Below, piece by piece: positions 39,901-46,594 of a stretch of 46,594 nucleotides of DNA; position 1 is the first letter of the stretch; every line of letters starts with the position of its first letter. The position numbers were made by a program, and so were the translations under genes. The notes beneath the pieces were generated by a model. It was given only the letters and a program-made list of their open reading frames with translations. It was not told the DNA's origin and did not search any database. Source of the DNA: Dactylosporangium siamense (GTDB lineage Bacteria; Actinomycetota; Actinomycetes; Mycobacteriales; Micromonosporaceae); assembly GCF_016862795.1 (NCBI RefSeq), contig NZ_BONQ01000059.1:1-46594 (forward strand), read 5' to 3'.

Positions 39901-39956
39901 TGCGCCGCGGCGCGGCCCTGGACCGCGCCGCGGCGATGTCGCTCATCCAGCCTTAG
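36906..39956 (+). CDS. AfsR/SARP-family transcriptional regulator
   Basis: 1016-aa regulator. Residues 1-95 are an OmpR-type winged helix (MRVGILGPLTVVVDGRPVEVAGARLRTLL, VSRLRKTLDGHPAL); about 96-245 is the bacterial transcriptional activation domain (BTAD), ending in ELGVDPSPQLRQAHLL. Walker A is GPGGAGKTR (about 275-283) and Walker B LLLLDNCEHV, within an NB-ARC/STAND ATPase. The C-terminal third is TPR-like helical repeats. AfsR-type SARPs activate secondary metabolism or stress genes and may be kinase targets. ATG 36906 chosen (MRVGILGPL); upstream GTGs lie at the end of a hairpin. Its stop is four bases from that of the convergent ABC permease, a possible target. Confidence 0.93.
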   Translation: MRVGILGPLTVVVDGRPVEVAGARLRTLLVRLACEPGRLVPVERLAEALWPDATPTDPANAVQSLVSRLRKTLDGHPALESGAGGYRLGVAPDDVDAHRFERLAGEGRRALRDGDPARAATLLTAALDLWRGTPDVDDALAARWEELRLGAVEDHVEAVGPRAPGLVARLRELTAAHPLRERLTAHLVMALHAEGRRAEALAAFEECRHRLAEELGVDPSPQLRQAHLLALTDLATTGRPWGNLRTALTSFVGRDEDVERLATQVLDGRLVTLVGPGGAGKTRLATTVAARDPHAAWLVELAPVTEAADVPAAVLRALDAGGQLETPPGIRRLDVTGRLAEILAPTDVLLLLDNCEHVVEAAAKLSEDLLGRCPKLRILATSREPLGILGERLFPVGPLAPEPAVQLLRDRAEAVRPGFRVTPAAAEICRRLDGLPLAIELAAARLRSFTAEQLVDRLDDRFRLLTGGSRTALPRHRTLHAVVAWSWDLLEPPERDFGAAIAVFPGTFDADAAAAVAGVRDVEPLLDLLVDRSLLQVVAGDTVRYRMLETIREFALEELVRAGRVELVRSGHAAHFLALVERAEPHLRTGAQVEWLARLRPERANLHAAVAHACDTGDTVTAFRLGAASAWFWTFEDNHAEAAGLLGRILAVPGDVPLDVRTVVMAVYVINSGFAGDFQFAEGMLEDVLALAAQVPPGTGHPFVELVEPAVMMFRDDSASGAAAIERRLAEPVEPWSRGMLLAILGYLRENDGDLDGMMRAQEAAAAAFREVGERWGLSMTLASIADARARRGDFTTATALFAESIDLYQQLGVRTNDAYQRIRLAALRRHTDGPEAARAELRRFADDPASLPRDVSHAMLELGQLARHAGDLDEAERCYLEAWRRQAETPLVAPQYRAIVQVGMAQLDLRRGDAEAARGRLVQALDLALPVRDMPVVAQVAIGSAALAAAAGAPVTAAEILGVARQFAGGDDRSNSDLLAQSAALRDTLGAAAFTDAVRRGAALDRAAAMSLIQP

Positions 39957-39960
39957 GAGC

Positions 39961-40770
39961 TCAGGTCTTGCGGCGGTACGCCCGGACGGCGAGCGGCGCG
40001 AAGACCGCCAGGATGCCCACGGACCACAGCAGGGTCTTGACCACCGCGTCGAGCACCGGCCCGCCGACCATCAGCCCGCGCGCGGCCTGCATCGCGTCGG
40101 CGACCGGGTTGACCTTCACCCACGCCTGCAGCCAGCCCGGCAGCGTGTTCGTCGGGACGAGCACGTTGGTGCCGAACGTCAACGGGAACATGATCACGAA
40201 GCCGAGGCCCTGCACCGCGCCGGGCTCCCGGACCAGCATGCCGAGCAGCACGAACATCCAGCTGAAGCTGAACGCCAGGAACATCACCAGCAGGCACGCC
40301 GCGACGACGGCCAGGGGGTTCGTGCCGAAGCGGAACCCCAGGGCGTACCCGAAGCCGAGCATCACCACGATCGCCACCACGAAGCGGATCATGTCGCCGA
40401 GCACGCCGCCGATGAGCGGCGCGGACCGGCCGATCGGCAGGCTGCGGAACCGGTCGAAGACCCCCGTCTTGATGTCGGTGTTGAGGCTGACCCCGGTCGG
40501 CGCCGACGCGAACAGCACGTTCTGCACGAGCAGCGCCGGCAGCAGGAACTGCAGGTAGTCGTGCCGGGAGCCGGCGATGGCGCCGCCCAGCAGATACACG
40601 AACAGCACGATGAAGATGATCGGCTGCAGTGTCACGTCCAGCAGCTGCTCGGGGGTGCGCATGGTCTTGATGAGGCTGCGCCTGGCCATCACCAGGCTGT
40701 GCCTGACCAGGCCGAACGGCCGGCCCGGCACCACCGCGATGATCGGCGTCTCCGTGGTGATCGTGGTCAC
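39961..40770 (-). CDS. ABC-2 type export permease (DrrB-like)
   Basis: 269-aa membrane protein with six hydrophobic segments. The conserved ABC2 family segment VMFLAFSFSWMFVLLGMLVREPGAVQGLGFVIMFPLTFGTNVLVP precedes NPVADAMQAARGLM, both typical of DrrB/daunorubicin-type exporters. The N-terminus RHSLVMARRSLIKTMRTPEQLLDVTLQPIIFIVLF is also characteristic. GTG at 40770 overlaps the ATPase stop by four bases (GTGA). Together they should form a drug or lipid exporter. Specificity cannot be read from sequence. Confidence 0.92.
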   Translation of the reverse strand: MTTITTETPIIAVVPGRPFGLVRHSLVMARRSLIKTMRTPEQLLDVTLQPIIFIVLFVYLLGGAIAGSRHDYLQFLLPALLVQNVLFASAPTGVSLNTDIKTGVFDRFRSLPIGRSAPLIGGVLGDMIRFVVAIVVMLGFGYALGFRFGTNPLAVVAACLLVMFLAFSFSWMFVLLGMLVREPGAVQGLGFVIMFPLTFGTNVLVPTNTLPGWLQAWVKVNPVADAMQAARGLMVGGPVLDAVVKTLLWSVGILAVFAPLAVRAYRRKT

Positions 40771-41720
40771 GCCGCCACCTCCTGCTTCTTCTCGGTGCCG
40801 CGGGTCAGGGTGAAGAACACCTCGTCGAGGCTCGGCAGGTGCAGCGACAGCTCGATGACGTCGATGCCGGCCTGCTCCAGCTGGCGGATCACGGTCCCGA
40901 GCACCTTCGCGTCGTCGACCGGCACCGAGAGCACCCCGCGTCCGCGGGACTCGACCTGGCCCTTGGTGGTGCCGGCCAGGATCACCGAGACGGCGTCCAG
41001 GTGCGCCGGGTCGGCCGGCCGCACGCTGATCGTCTGGCCACCGACGATGTGCTTGAGCTGCGCCGGCGTGCCGTGCGCGATCACCTTGCCGTGGTCGATC
41101 ACGGAGATCTTGTCGGCGAGGGCGTCGGCCTCCTCCAGGTACTGCGTGGTCAGCAGGACCGTGGTGCCCTCCCGCACCTGGGCCCGGACCATGTTCCAGA
41201 CGTCCTCGCGTTTCGCGGGGTCCAGGCCGGTGGTGGGCTCGTCGAGGTAGACGATCGCGGGCCGCCCGACGAGGCTCGCGGCCAGGTCGAGGCGCCGCCG
41301 CATGCCGCCGGAGTAGGTCTTGACCGGCCGGTCGGCGGCCTCGGTGAGGTCGAAGTCGGCGAGCAGCCCCGCCGCCCGGGACTTCGCCTCGCCGCGGCGC
41401 AGGTCGAGCAGCTGGCCGATGAGGACCAGGTTCTCGGTGCCGGTCAGGTCCTCGTCCACGGAGGCGAACTGCCCGGTCAGCCCGCTGATGCGGCGGACCG
41501 CGGCGGGATGCTTGACGACGTCGTACCCGCCGACGACCGCGGTGCCCGCGTCGGGGCGCAGCAGGGTGGCGAGGATGCGCACGGCGGTCGTCTTGCCGGC
41601 GCCGTTGGGTCCGAGAACCCCGAGCACGGTGCCGGGCTCGGCGGCGAGATCCACGCCCGCCAGGGCGGTGGTCCTGCCGAACCGCTTGACCAGGCCGGTG
41701 GCCTGGAAAGCGAAGCTCAT
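40767..41720 (-). CDS. ABC exporter ATPase (DrrA-like)
   Basis: 317-aa nucleotide-binding subunit. Walker A GPNGAGKTT (residues 37-45), Q-loop TGQFASVDEDLTG, signature YSGGMRRRLDLAASLV, Walker B IVYLDEPTTGLD and switch His replaced in the LLTTQYLEEADALAD segment by Gln, as is normal in the DrrA branch. The C-terminal DUF4162-like domain ends SLDEVFFTLTRG. It energises the permease at 39961. The 144-bp divergent gap to the cysteine dioxygenase gene carries the promoter. No adjacent resistance cluster is seen. Confidence 0.93.
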   Translation of the reverse strand: MSFAFQATGLVKRFGRTTALAGVDLAAEPGTVLGVLGPNGAGKTTAVRILATLLRPDAGTAVVGGYDVVKHPAAVRRISGLTGQFASVDEDLTGTENLVLIGQLLDLRRGEAKSRAAGLLADFDLTEAADRPVKTYSGGMRRRLDLAASLVGRPAIVYLDEPTTGLDPAKREDVWNMVRAQVREGTTVLLTTQYLEEADALADKISVIDHGKVIAHGTPAQLKHIVGGQTISVRPADPAHLDAVSVILAGTTKGQVESRGRGVLSVPVDDAKVLGTVIRQLEQAGIDVIELSLHLPSLDEVFFTLTRGTEKKQEVAA

Positions 41721-41801
41721 GGTGCGTTCCCCCTTTGATCTGTCGTCAGCCAGGGTGGCGCACGCCGCTGTCATTTCACGCACATCCGCCTGTCCTCGTC
41801 G

Positions 41802-41818
41802 CACCCGGCGGCCGGGTG
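41802..41818. promoter_or_regulatory. Perfect palindrome upstream of the ABC exporter/cysteine dioxygenase
   Basis: CACCCGGCGGCCGGGTG: 8-bp arms around a single G, in the divergent intergenic region, 82 bp from the ABC ATPase start and 47 bp from the dioxygenase start. It could be an operator; the regulator is unknown. Confidence 0.4.
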
Positions 41819-41830
41819 TGATAGTAATTC

Positions 41831-41841
41831 CTACTAAGTAG
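41831..41841. promoter_or_regulatory. CTACTAAGTAG palindrome before cysteine dioxygenase
   Basis: CTACT-A-AGTAG in an AT-rich stretch unusual for this DNA, with flanking ATTC (41827-41830) and GAAT (41846-41849). It lies about 24 bp upstream of ATG 41865, suggesting the operator or core promoter of the sulfur operon. No TetR/Rrf2-like regulator gene is adjacent. Confidence 0.5.
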
Positions 41842-41864
41842 ATGCGAATACTGGAGAATCTGCG

Positions 41865-42320
41865 ATGACTGTTGCAACCCGGACGGACCTGCTCTCCGTC
41901 GCCCGCTGGCACGCCTCGGACCCCGCGGCCTGGCCGTTCGAGCCCCGCTTCAACCCGCGGACCCGCTGGTACGGCAAGCTGCACACCGCCGACGACCACG
42001 AGGTGTGGCTGCTCACCTGGCTCCCGGGCCAGGCCACCGACCTGCACGACCACGGCGGCTCGGCCGGCGCGTTCACCGTCGTGTCCGGCGAGATCATCGA
42101 GCAGACCGTGCACGACGGCTCGCTGCGCAACACCACGATGGCGGAGGGTAGCGCCCGTCGCTTCGGTGCCCACCACGTGCACCGCGTCGTCAACGCCGGC
42201 ACCCGCCCCGCCATCACCGTGCACGTGTACGGTCCCGCACTGACCGTCATGACCCGCTACCGTCTGCACGAGGGACGCCTCAGCGTCGAGTCCATTCAGC
42301 AGGCGGGAGCCGACTGGTGA
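41865..42320 (+). CDS. Cysteine dioxygenase (type I, bacterial)
   Basis: 151-aa cupin oxygenase converting cysteine to cysteine sulfinate with iron and O2. Iron ligands are His61 and His63 (LHDHGGSAGAFTVVSGE), with a third His in GAHHVHRVVN (104 or 106). The residue matching mammalian Cys93 of the Cys-Tyr crosslink is Gly68, as usual in bacterial enzymes; Tyr122 (VYGP) would be the Tyr partner. First gene of a coupled operon with rhodanese and Smr genes. ATG 41865. No anomalies. Confidence 0.92.
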   Translation: MTVATRTDLLSVARWHASDPAAWPFEPRFNPRTRWYGKLHTADDHEVWLLTWLPGQATDLHDHGGSAGAFTVVSGEIIEQTVHDGSLRNTTMAEGSARRFGAHHVHRVVNAGTRPAITVHVYGPALTVMTRYRLHEGRLSVESIQQAGADW

Positions 42321-42706
42321 CAGGTCGCTCGATCGACGACATCCTCGCGGCCGCCCGGGCCCGCCTGGTCCGGCTGACGCCCGACGAGGTGCCCGGTGAC
42401 GCCGTGCTCGTCGACATCCGGCCGGCCGCGCAACGCGCGGCGGAGGGCGAGATCCCGGGCGCGCTGATCGTGGAGCGCAACGTCCTGGAGTGGCGGTTCG
42501 ACCCGCGCAGCGACGCCCGGCTGCCCATCGCCGACCGCTACGACCTGCCCGTCGTCGTCTTCTGTTCCGAGGGCTACACGTCCTCCCTCGCCGCCGCCGC
42601 ACTGCAGGACCTCGGCCTGCACCGGGCCACCGACCTGGCCGGCGGCTTCCAGGCCTGGAAGCGGGCCGGGCTGCCGGTCGCCGGAAGTGTCAAACTGGAC
42701 GCGTGA
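42317..42706 (+). CDS. Rhodanese-like sulfurtransferase
   Basis: 129-aa single rhodanese domain. Active-site loop VVVFCSEGYTSS, with the catalytic Cys83 that carries a persulfide. The CH2A-like segment VLVDIRPAAQRAAEGEIPGAL and the C-terminal GGFQAWKRAGLPV are typical. GTG 42317 overlaps the dioxygenase stop (GTGA), so production is coupled. It likely handles sulfane sulfur or sulfite during cysteine catabolism, complementing cysteine dioxygenase; the exact donor is unknown. Confidence 0.92.
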   Translation: MTGRSIDDILAAARARLVRLTPDEVPGDAVLVDIRPAAQRAAEGEIPGALIVERNVLEWRFDPRSDARLPIADRYDLPVVVFCSEGYTSSLAAAALQDLGLHRATDLAGGFQAWKRAGLPVAGSVKLDA

Positions 42707-42981
42707 AGCTGAAGCTCGACCTCCACGACATCTTCAACCGCAACGGCGACATCGACCGCGCGCTGAAGGGGATCATCAACGAGGCCGTGGCGAAACGCGC
42801 CACCCTCGTGGAGATCATCCCGGGGAAGGGGTCGGGAGCGCTCAAGAAGCGGGTCCTGCGGTTCCTGGACCAGCGTGAGATCAAGGCGCTCTACCACCGG
42901 GTCGAGAAGGACTCCGACAACTTCGGCCGCCTGTTCGTGCACTTCCGCTGGAACGAGTCCGCGGGCCGCGGCCGCCGCTAG
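42703..42981 (+). CDS. Stand-alone Smr-domain protein (92 aa)
   Basis: Small protein with the Smr fold: LDLHDIFNRNGDIDRALKGIINEAVAKRATLVEIIPGKGSGALKKRVLRFLDQ. The LDLH and GKGSGxLK motifs are those of the MutS2 C-terminal Smr endonuclease domain, although the usual H-G-K of the second motif reads P-G-K. It may act on branched or damaged nucleic acid, or, by context, on sulfur metabolism. GTG 42703 overlaps the rhodanese stop (GTGA). Its TAG shares CTAG with the stop of the convergent lipoprotein gene. Confidence 0.85.
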   Translation: MKLKLDLHDIFNRNGDIDRALKGIINEAVAKRATLVEIIPGKGSGALKKRVLRFLDQREIKALYHRVEKDSDNFGRLFVHFRWNESAGRGRR

Positions 42982-43565
42982 ACCCTGATGTCCAGTGCGA
43001 CCACGTTCGTCCCGTCCGCGCGGGTGCTCTCACCGGTGCGGACCTGCACCGTGGCGCCGTCCGGGCCGTTCAGGCCGATGCCGTAGCTGACGTAGCCCTC
43101 ATAGTCGCCGGCCTGCTCGTAGCCCCGCACCCGGCGGTAGCCGACAGCGCGCGGGCCCGTGCCGGCCTGACTCCGGGCGGGCGTGAACACGATGCTCAGA
43201 AACGTCGTGCCGGGCAGCGTGACGGGGTCTCCGGAGCCGTCCCGCGTCACCTGCGGCACGATTTGGAAGGTGTACGACGGCAGCGGCCCCTGGAACGCGA
43301 ACGTGACCCGCTCGTAGCCCTCATCGGCGTGGTCGCCGGCGCGGACCTCGACCAGGACCGGCACCGGGGGGACGGCGGGGTCGTGCGAGACGCTGACCTT
43401 CCGCGTGGGGACGGTCCAGCCCGGGGTTGTCGCCGTACCGGATGCGCTTGTGCTCGTGTTTGTGCTTTTGCTCGTGTTTGTCGCCGTTTGTGGCTCGCTC
43501 CCTGAGGAGACCGGGGCGCAGCCGGCGAGCAGGACGACCGGGACGAGCAGCGACAGACGGGTCAT
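42978..43565 (-). CDS. Lipoprotein with AMIN-like domain
   Basis: 195-aa lipoprotein. The lipobox LVPVVLLAGC places the lipid-modified Cys at residue 16. A Thr/Ser-rich linker (SKSTNTSTSASGTATT) precedes a beta-rich domain with YERVTFAFQGPLPSYTFQIVPQV, resembling the AMIN-like domain of actinobacterial lipoproteins that may bind cell-wall glycan. Exported and anchored outside the cytoplasmic membrane. Its TAG overlaps that of the Smr gene (42978-42981). About 36 bp separate it from the gene upstream. Confidence 0.8.
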   Translation of the reverse strand: MTRLSLLVPVVLLAGCAPVSSGSEPQTATNTSKSTNTSTSASGTATTPGWTVPTRKVSVSHDPAVPPVPVLVEVRAGDHADEGYERVTFAFQGPLPSYTFQIVPQVTRDGSGDPVTLPGTTFLSIVFTPARSQAGTGPRAVGYRRVRGYEQAGDYEGYVSYGIGLNGPDGATVQVRTGESTRADGTNVVALDIRV

Positions 43566-43601
43566 GGGATATCGACGCGCGTGCCGCCCATCCGGTTGTC
43601 C

Positions 43602-43988
43602 TCAGAACGCGTCGGCCGCGTCGGCGAGGGAGCAGACCGACACCAGGCGCAGGACCGTCCAGTCCGCGTCCGTCCAGTCGATGCTGTCCGGGGTCGGCAG
43701 CGGCCGGCCGTGACGCTGGTGGACGGCGATGACGCTGCGGGCGTATCCGGCGAGGGAGATCGAGTCGATCGCCTTCCCGGCCGCGGTGATGCTCTGCCGG
43801 ACCGCGGCGGCGTGCTGGTCGACCTTCGCCAGCAGGAACGGCTGCGCGAGGGCCTCGACCAGGCCGTCGACGCCGACCATGGCCATGACCTGGTCCAGGT
43901 AGAACCGGGCGTCGAGCTCGGCGGTGGCGAGGTAGCTCGCGTCGAAGGCGTTGACGGACTGGGCGGCGGGGGTGCGTTCGTTGCTCAT
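43602..43988 (-). CDS. Conserved small protein, DUF6401-like
   Basis: 128-aa soluble, mostly helical protein. Segments FDASYLATAELDARFYLDQVMAMVGVDGLVEAL and KVDQHAAAVRQSITAAGKAI recall short Micromonosporaceae proteins (DUF6401, labelled natural-product-related), but I am not certain. The tail is TDADWTVLRLVSVCSLADAADAF. No motif for catalysis or membrane insertion. ATG 43988. It diverges from the M28 peptidase, with 165 bp between. Function unknown. Confidence 0.62.
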   Translation of the reverse strand: MSNERTPAAQSVNAFDASYLATAELDARFYLDQVMAMVGVDGLVEALAQPFLLAKVDQHAAAVRQSITAAGKAIDSISLAGYARSVIAVHQRHGRPLPTPDSIDWTDADWTVLRLVSVCSLADAADAF

Positions 43989-44014
43989 GTCCGATGACGC
44001 TAGGCAGTCCGGGG

Positions 44015-44036
44015 GGTTGTGGGACCCCCAACAACC
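44015..44036. promoter_or_regulatory. Inverted repeat in divergent promoter
   Basis: GGTTGT (44015-44020) and ACAACC (44031-44036) are perfect arms around a 10-base centre, 26 bp upstream of the small protein's start. A possible operator; alternative G/C pairings exist. Confidence 0.3.
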
Positions 44037-44153
44037 ATCCGGCACCCGTTCATGACCCACTGCACTCCGTCCGGGGGACATTTCCTGTTCCGGCCCCGAA
44101 CTTTTCTGTCGGTGGGTCCGTGCAGAATGTGGGCACCCCACAGGAGGCACACC

Positions 44154-46490
44154 TTGTCCGACCCTCAGTCCGGCCGAAGCTTCGCCGCACCGCCGCGGCG
44201 ACCCCTCGCGGCCCTTGCGGCACTCGCGGCCCTCGCCGTGCTCGCGTTCCTCGGCGTCTTCGACGTGCAGCCGCCGGCGCCGCGCCCCGCCTCGGCGCCC
44301 GCCGGCGACTTCTCCGCCGCCCGCGCGTTCACCCACGTGGAGCGGATCGGCCAGGAGGTCCACGTCACCGGCAGCCCCGCCGCCGACCGGGTCCGCGAGC
44401 ACATCACGGCCACCCTCACCGGCTACGGGCTGCGGCCCGAGGTCCAGGACACCGTCGGGGTCAACGCGGGCAAGTTCGGCGACGGCGGCATGGCCCACGT
44501 CCGCAACGTCGTCGCCGTCCTGCCCGGTTCCGCCTCCACCGGCCAGGTCGTCCTGATGGCGCACTACGACTCCGTCCAGGTCAGCTACGGCGCCAACGAC
44601 GACGGCGCCGGCACCAGCACCCTGCTCGAGGTCGCCCGCGCCCTGACCACCGGCGCGCAACCCCGCAACGACATCGTGTTCCTGTTCACCGACGCCGAGG
44701 AGGCCTGCCTCTGCGGCGCCGAGGCGTTCGTCAGCCGGCACCCCCTCGGCCAGAAACCGTCCGTCGTGCTCAACTTCGAGGCCCGCGGCAGCAGCGGCCC
44801 CGCCGTCATGTTCCAGACGTCCGTCGGCAACGCCGACCTCATCGACGTCTATGCCCGCACCCCGCACCCCGTCGGCACCAGCCTCGCCGTCGAGGTCTAC
44901 CGGCTGCTGTCCAACGACACCGACTTCACCCCGTTCCTCGCGCAGCCCCGCTTCACCGGCCTCAACACCGCCTACATCGACGGGTCCAGCGTCTACCACA
45001 GCCCGTTCGACCGGCCCTCGACGATGGACCGGGCCAGCCTGCAGCACCACGGCGACAACGCCCTCGCCCTCGCCCGCGAGTTCGGCGGCGCCGACCTCCC
45101 GCCGCTGCTGCGCCCCGCCTCCGGCGACGCCGTCTACTTCCCGTTCGCCGGTTTCCTGCTGCGCTACCCGTCCGCGCTCACCTGGCCGATCGCCGCCCTC
45201 GCCCTGCTCGCCGTCGCCGCCCTGGTGTTCCTGGCCCGCCGCCGCGGCCTGACCTCCGTCCCGCGCACCCTCGCCGGCCTCGGCCTGGCCCTCGTGCCGC
45301 TCATCGCCGTCGCCGTCGCCGCCCAGCTGCTGTGGGCGCTGCTGGTCGCGCTGCGCCCCGGCTATGGGGAGCTGCTCGACCCGGCCCGGCCCACCTGGTT
45401 CCGCTTCGGCGTCGTCGCCCTCACCGCCGCCGTCCTGCTCACCTGGTATGCCCTGACCCGCCGCCGGCTCGGCCCGGTCCCGCTCGCCACCGGCGCCCTG
45501 GGCCTCCTCGCGGTCCTCGGCCTGGTCTTCGCCGCCGCCATCCCCGGCGGTTCCTACCTCGTCGCGCTGCCCGCCCTGGCCGGCGCCCTGGCCGGCATCG
45601 CCGCGCTCTCCGTGCCGCGCCCCTGGCTCGCGACCGCCCTCCTCACCGCCGGCGCCGGTGTCGCCGTGCTGATCCTCGCCCCGACCGTCGCCCTGTTCTT
45701 CCCGGCCCTGGGCCTCGCCACCGGCGCCGCCCCCGCCCTGTTCGCCGCGCTGCTCGGCCTCGCCGCCCTGCCCGCGCTCGAGCCCCTGTTCCGCCCCGCC
45801 TCCGCCACCCGGCACCGGCCGCTCGGCGCCGCCCCCGCAGCCGCGGCCCTCGCGGTCGCGCTGGTCTGCACCACCACCGGCATGGTCGTCGACCGCTGGG
45901 ACGCCGGGCACCCCGAGCCGACCCACCTCATGTATGCCCTGGACCGCGACACCAACACCGCCGAATGGGTCAGCCTCGAACAATCGCCGGGCGCCTGGAC
46001 CTCGCAGTACGTCCGCAACCACCAGTCCCTCGACCGCCTCTTCCCGGTCCTGCCCGCCGGCAAGCTGTCCGTCGGCCCCGCGGCGGCGGCTTCGCTGCCC
46101 GCTCCGACGGTGACCGTCCTGTCCGACACCACCGCCGGCGACCGCCGCACCGTCCGCTTCCGCCTCGCCTCGCAGCGCCCGGTCCGCTTCGTCTCCTTCT
46201 ACGGCGAGGTCGGCTCGCACCGCGTCCAGCAGGCCACCGTAGAAGGCCGCGACGCCGTGCCGTTCCTCACCGGCCAGGACCGCTTCGGCGTCGTCTTCCA
46301 CGGCCCACCCACCGACGGCATCGAGGTCACCCTGGTCCTGTCGGGCAGCGGGCCGATGCAGCTGCGGCTGGTGGACGGCAGCGACGGGCTGGACGGGTTG
46401 CCGGGCTTTGTTCCGCGTCCTTCCACGGTGGGGGTGTTCGGCAGTCACTCCAGTGAGCTGGCGGCTGTGGCGGTCACCGCGACGGTCTGA
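44154..46490 (+). CDS. Membrane-anchored M28-family aminopeptidase
   Basis: 778-aa protein. TTG start at 44154 is chosen because AGGAGG (44142-44147) sits six bases upstream; earlier in-frame starts have no SD. An N-terminal membrane helix (ALAALAALAVLAFLGVF, about 22-38) is followed by an M28 zinc-peptidase domain with its ligands: HYDSV (His), NDDGAGTS (Asp), DAEEA (Glu), NDTDFTPF (Asp) and VYHSPFD (His). A multi-helix membrane domain (about eight to nine helices, residues 330-600) comes next, then a beta-rich C-terminal domain. The active site would face outside the cell. It probably trims peptides at the surface. The final residues lie close to the window's right end. Confidence 0.9.
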   Translation: MSDPQSGRSFAAPPRRPLAALAALAALAVLAFLGVFDVQPPAPRPASAPAGDFSAARAFTHVERIGQEVHVTGSPAADRVREHITATLTGYGLRPEVQDTVGVNAGKFGDGGMAHVRNVVAVLPGSASTGQVVLMAHYDSVQVSYGANDDGAGTSTLLEVARALTTGAQPRNDIVFLFTDAEEACLCGAEAFVSRHPLGQKPSVVLNFEARGSSGPAVMFQTSVGNADLIDVYARTPHPVGTSLAVEVYRLLSNDTDFTPFLAQPRFTGLNTAYIDGSSVYHSPFDRPSTMDRASLQHHGDNALALAREFGGADLPPLLRPASGDAVYFPFAGFLLRYPSALTWPIAALALLAVAALVFLARRRGLTSVPRTLAGLGLALVPLIAVAVAAQLLWALLVALRPGYGELLDPARPTWFRFGVVALTAAVLLTWYALTRRRLGPVPLATGALGLLAVLGLVFAAAIPGGSYLVALPALAGALAGIAALSVPRPWLATALLTAGAGVAVLILAPTVALFFPALGLATGAAPALFAALLGLAALPALEPLFRPASATRHRPLGAAPAAAALAVALVCTTTGMVVDRWDAGHPEPTHLMYALDRDTNTAEWVSLEQSPGAWTSQYVRNHQSLDRLFPVLPAGKLSVGPAAAASLPAPTVTVLSDTTAGDRRTVRFRLASQRPVRFVSFYGEVGSHRVQQATVEGRDAVPFLTGQDRFGVVFHGPPTDGIEVTLVLSGSGPMQLRLVDGSDGLDGLPGFVPRPSTVGVFGSHSSELAAVAVTATV

Positions 46491-46594
46491 ACTTTTCGTC
46501 ATTTGGCGTCGGCCGGCTGTTGGGCTTGTTCGGGTCGGTCGGCGCTGGGTTCGCGGTTCTGGTCGTCATGCCCTTCAAATATTCAGCTAACGGC
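46491..46594. other. Right-edge region with no clear gene
   Basis: 104 bp after the M28 stop. A 31-codon minus-strand ORF from ATG 46569 (weak AAGG upstream, Pro/Asn/Thr-rich product, stop at 46474) is possible but unsupported. The last 20 bases are unusually AT-rich and may be a promoter for a gene beyond the window. Confidence 0.3.

Noticed and set aside
39961-41720. Antibiotic biosynthetic cluster around the AfsR and DrrAB-like genes
   Set aside because: No PKS, NRPS, terpene or RiPP core enzyme is present. Regulator and exporter alone do not define a cluster.
43602-46502. 966-codon minus-strand frame covering the M28 gene
   Set aside because: The last ~128 codons are the real small gene (43602-43988); the rest is Gly/Glu/Ala-rich and antisense to a motif-complete peptidase.
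46474-46569. 31-codon minus-strand ORF at the right edge
   Set aside because: Only a weak SD, overlaps the end of the M28 gene, and has no family resemblance; it cannot be judged without the flanking sequence.

Overview
The window is very GC-rich, densely packed DNA from an actinobacterium. A Micromonosporaceae-like filamentous actinomycete is the best guess, from codon bias and gene content: AfsR/SARP regulator, LCP protein, streptogrisin-type protease, GntR/TetR regulators and many ATGA/GTGA/TGATG start-stop overlaps. I saw no rRNA, tRNA, CRISPR array, transposase or prophage. No gap between genes exceeds about 170 bases.

Left part (1-12.2 kb): a NarL-type sensor kinase cut by the window edge; a small ORF convergent with a homocitrate/isopropylmalate-synthase-like gene, which diverges from an HTH-citrate synthase; a three-gene operon (FadR-type regulator, alkylglycerol-monooxygenase-like membrane hydroxylase, YhhN lysoplasmalogenase) that looks like an ether-lipid catabolic unit under a textbook FadR palindrome; a lytic-transglycosylase-like protein; an M3 oligopeptidase; a small membrane protein; a possible sigma-factor remnant; and a PAP2 / PRMT-like methyltransferase / VanZ-like operon.

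Centre (12.3-25.6 kb): one co-oriented type IV pilus locus, in transcription order pilB-pilT-pilC-pilA-pilD-pilM-pilN-pilO and three minor-pilin genes. PilN carries a huge proline-rich repeat extension. One minor pilin has Ig-like repeats and another a ricin-type lectin region, suggesting an adhesive pilus tip. No secretin or PilP-like gene is present, as expected for a cell without an outer membrane.

Right part (25.7-46.6 kb): a degenerate M48-like protein; an epimerase; an LCP cell-wall ligase and a 41-residue membrane protein; an Fe(II)/2OG oxygenase divergent from an HTH + stand-alone Clp-N pair across two perfect TGTCAAC-N4-GTTGACA palindromes; an AlkZ-like DNA glycosylase; an FAD monooxygenase/TetR pair; two conserved proteins of uncertain role; a secreted S1 protease whose ribosome-binding site lies in a hairpin; an AfsR/SARP regulator; a DrrAB-type ABC exporter; a coupled cysteine dioxygenase-rhodanese-Smr operon; a lipoprotein; a small conserved protein; and a membrane-anchored M28 peptidase.

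A 54-bp palindromic element occurs three times (4189, 6438, 34130), each time just after stop codons, with compensatory arm changes. It is probably a dispersed terminator-like repeat.
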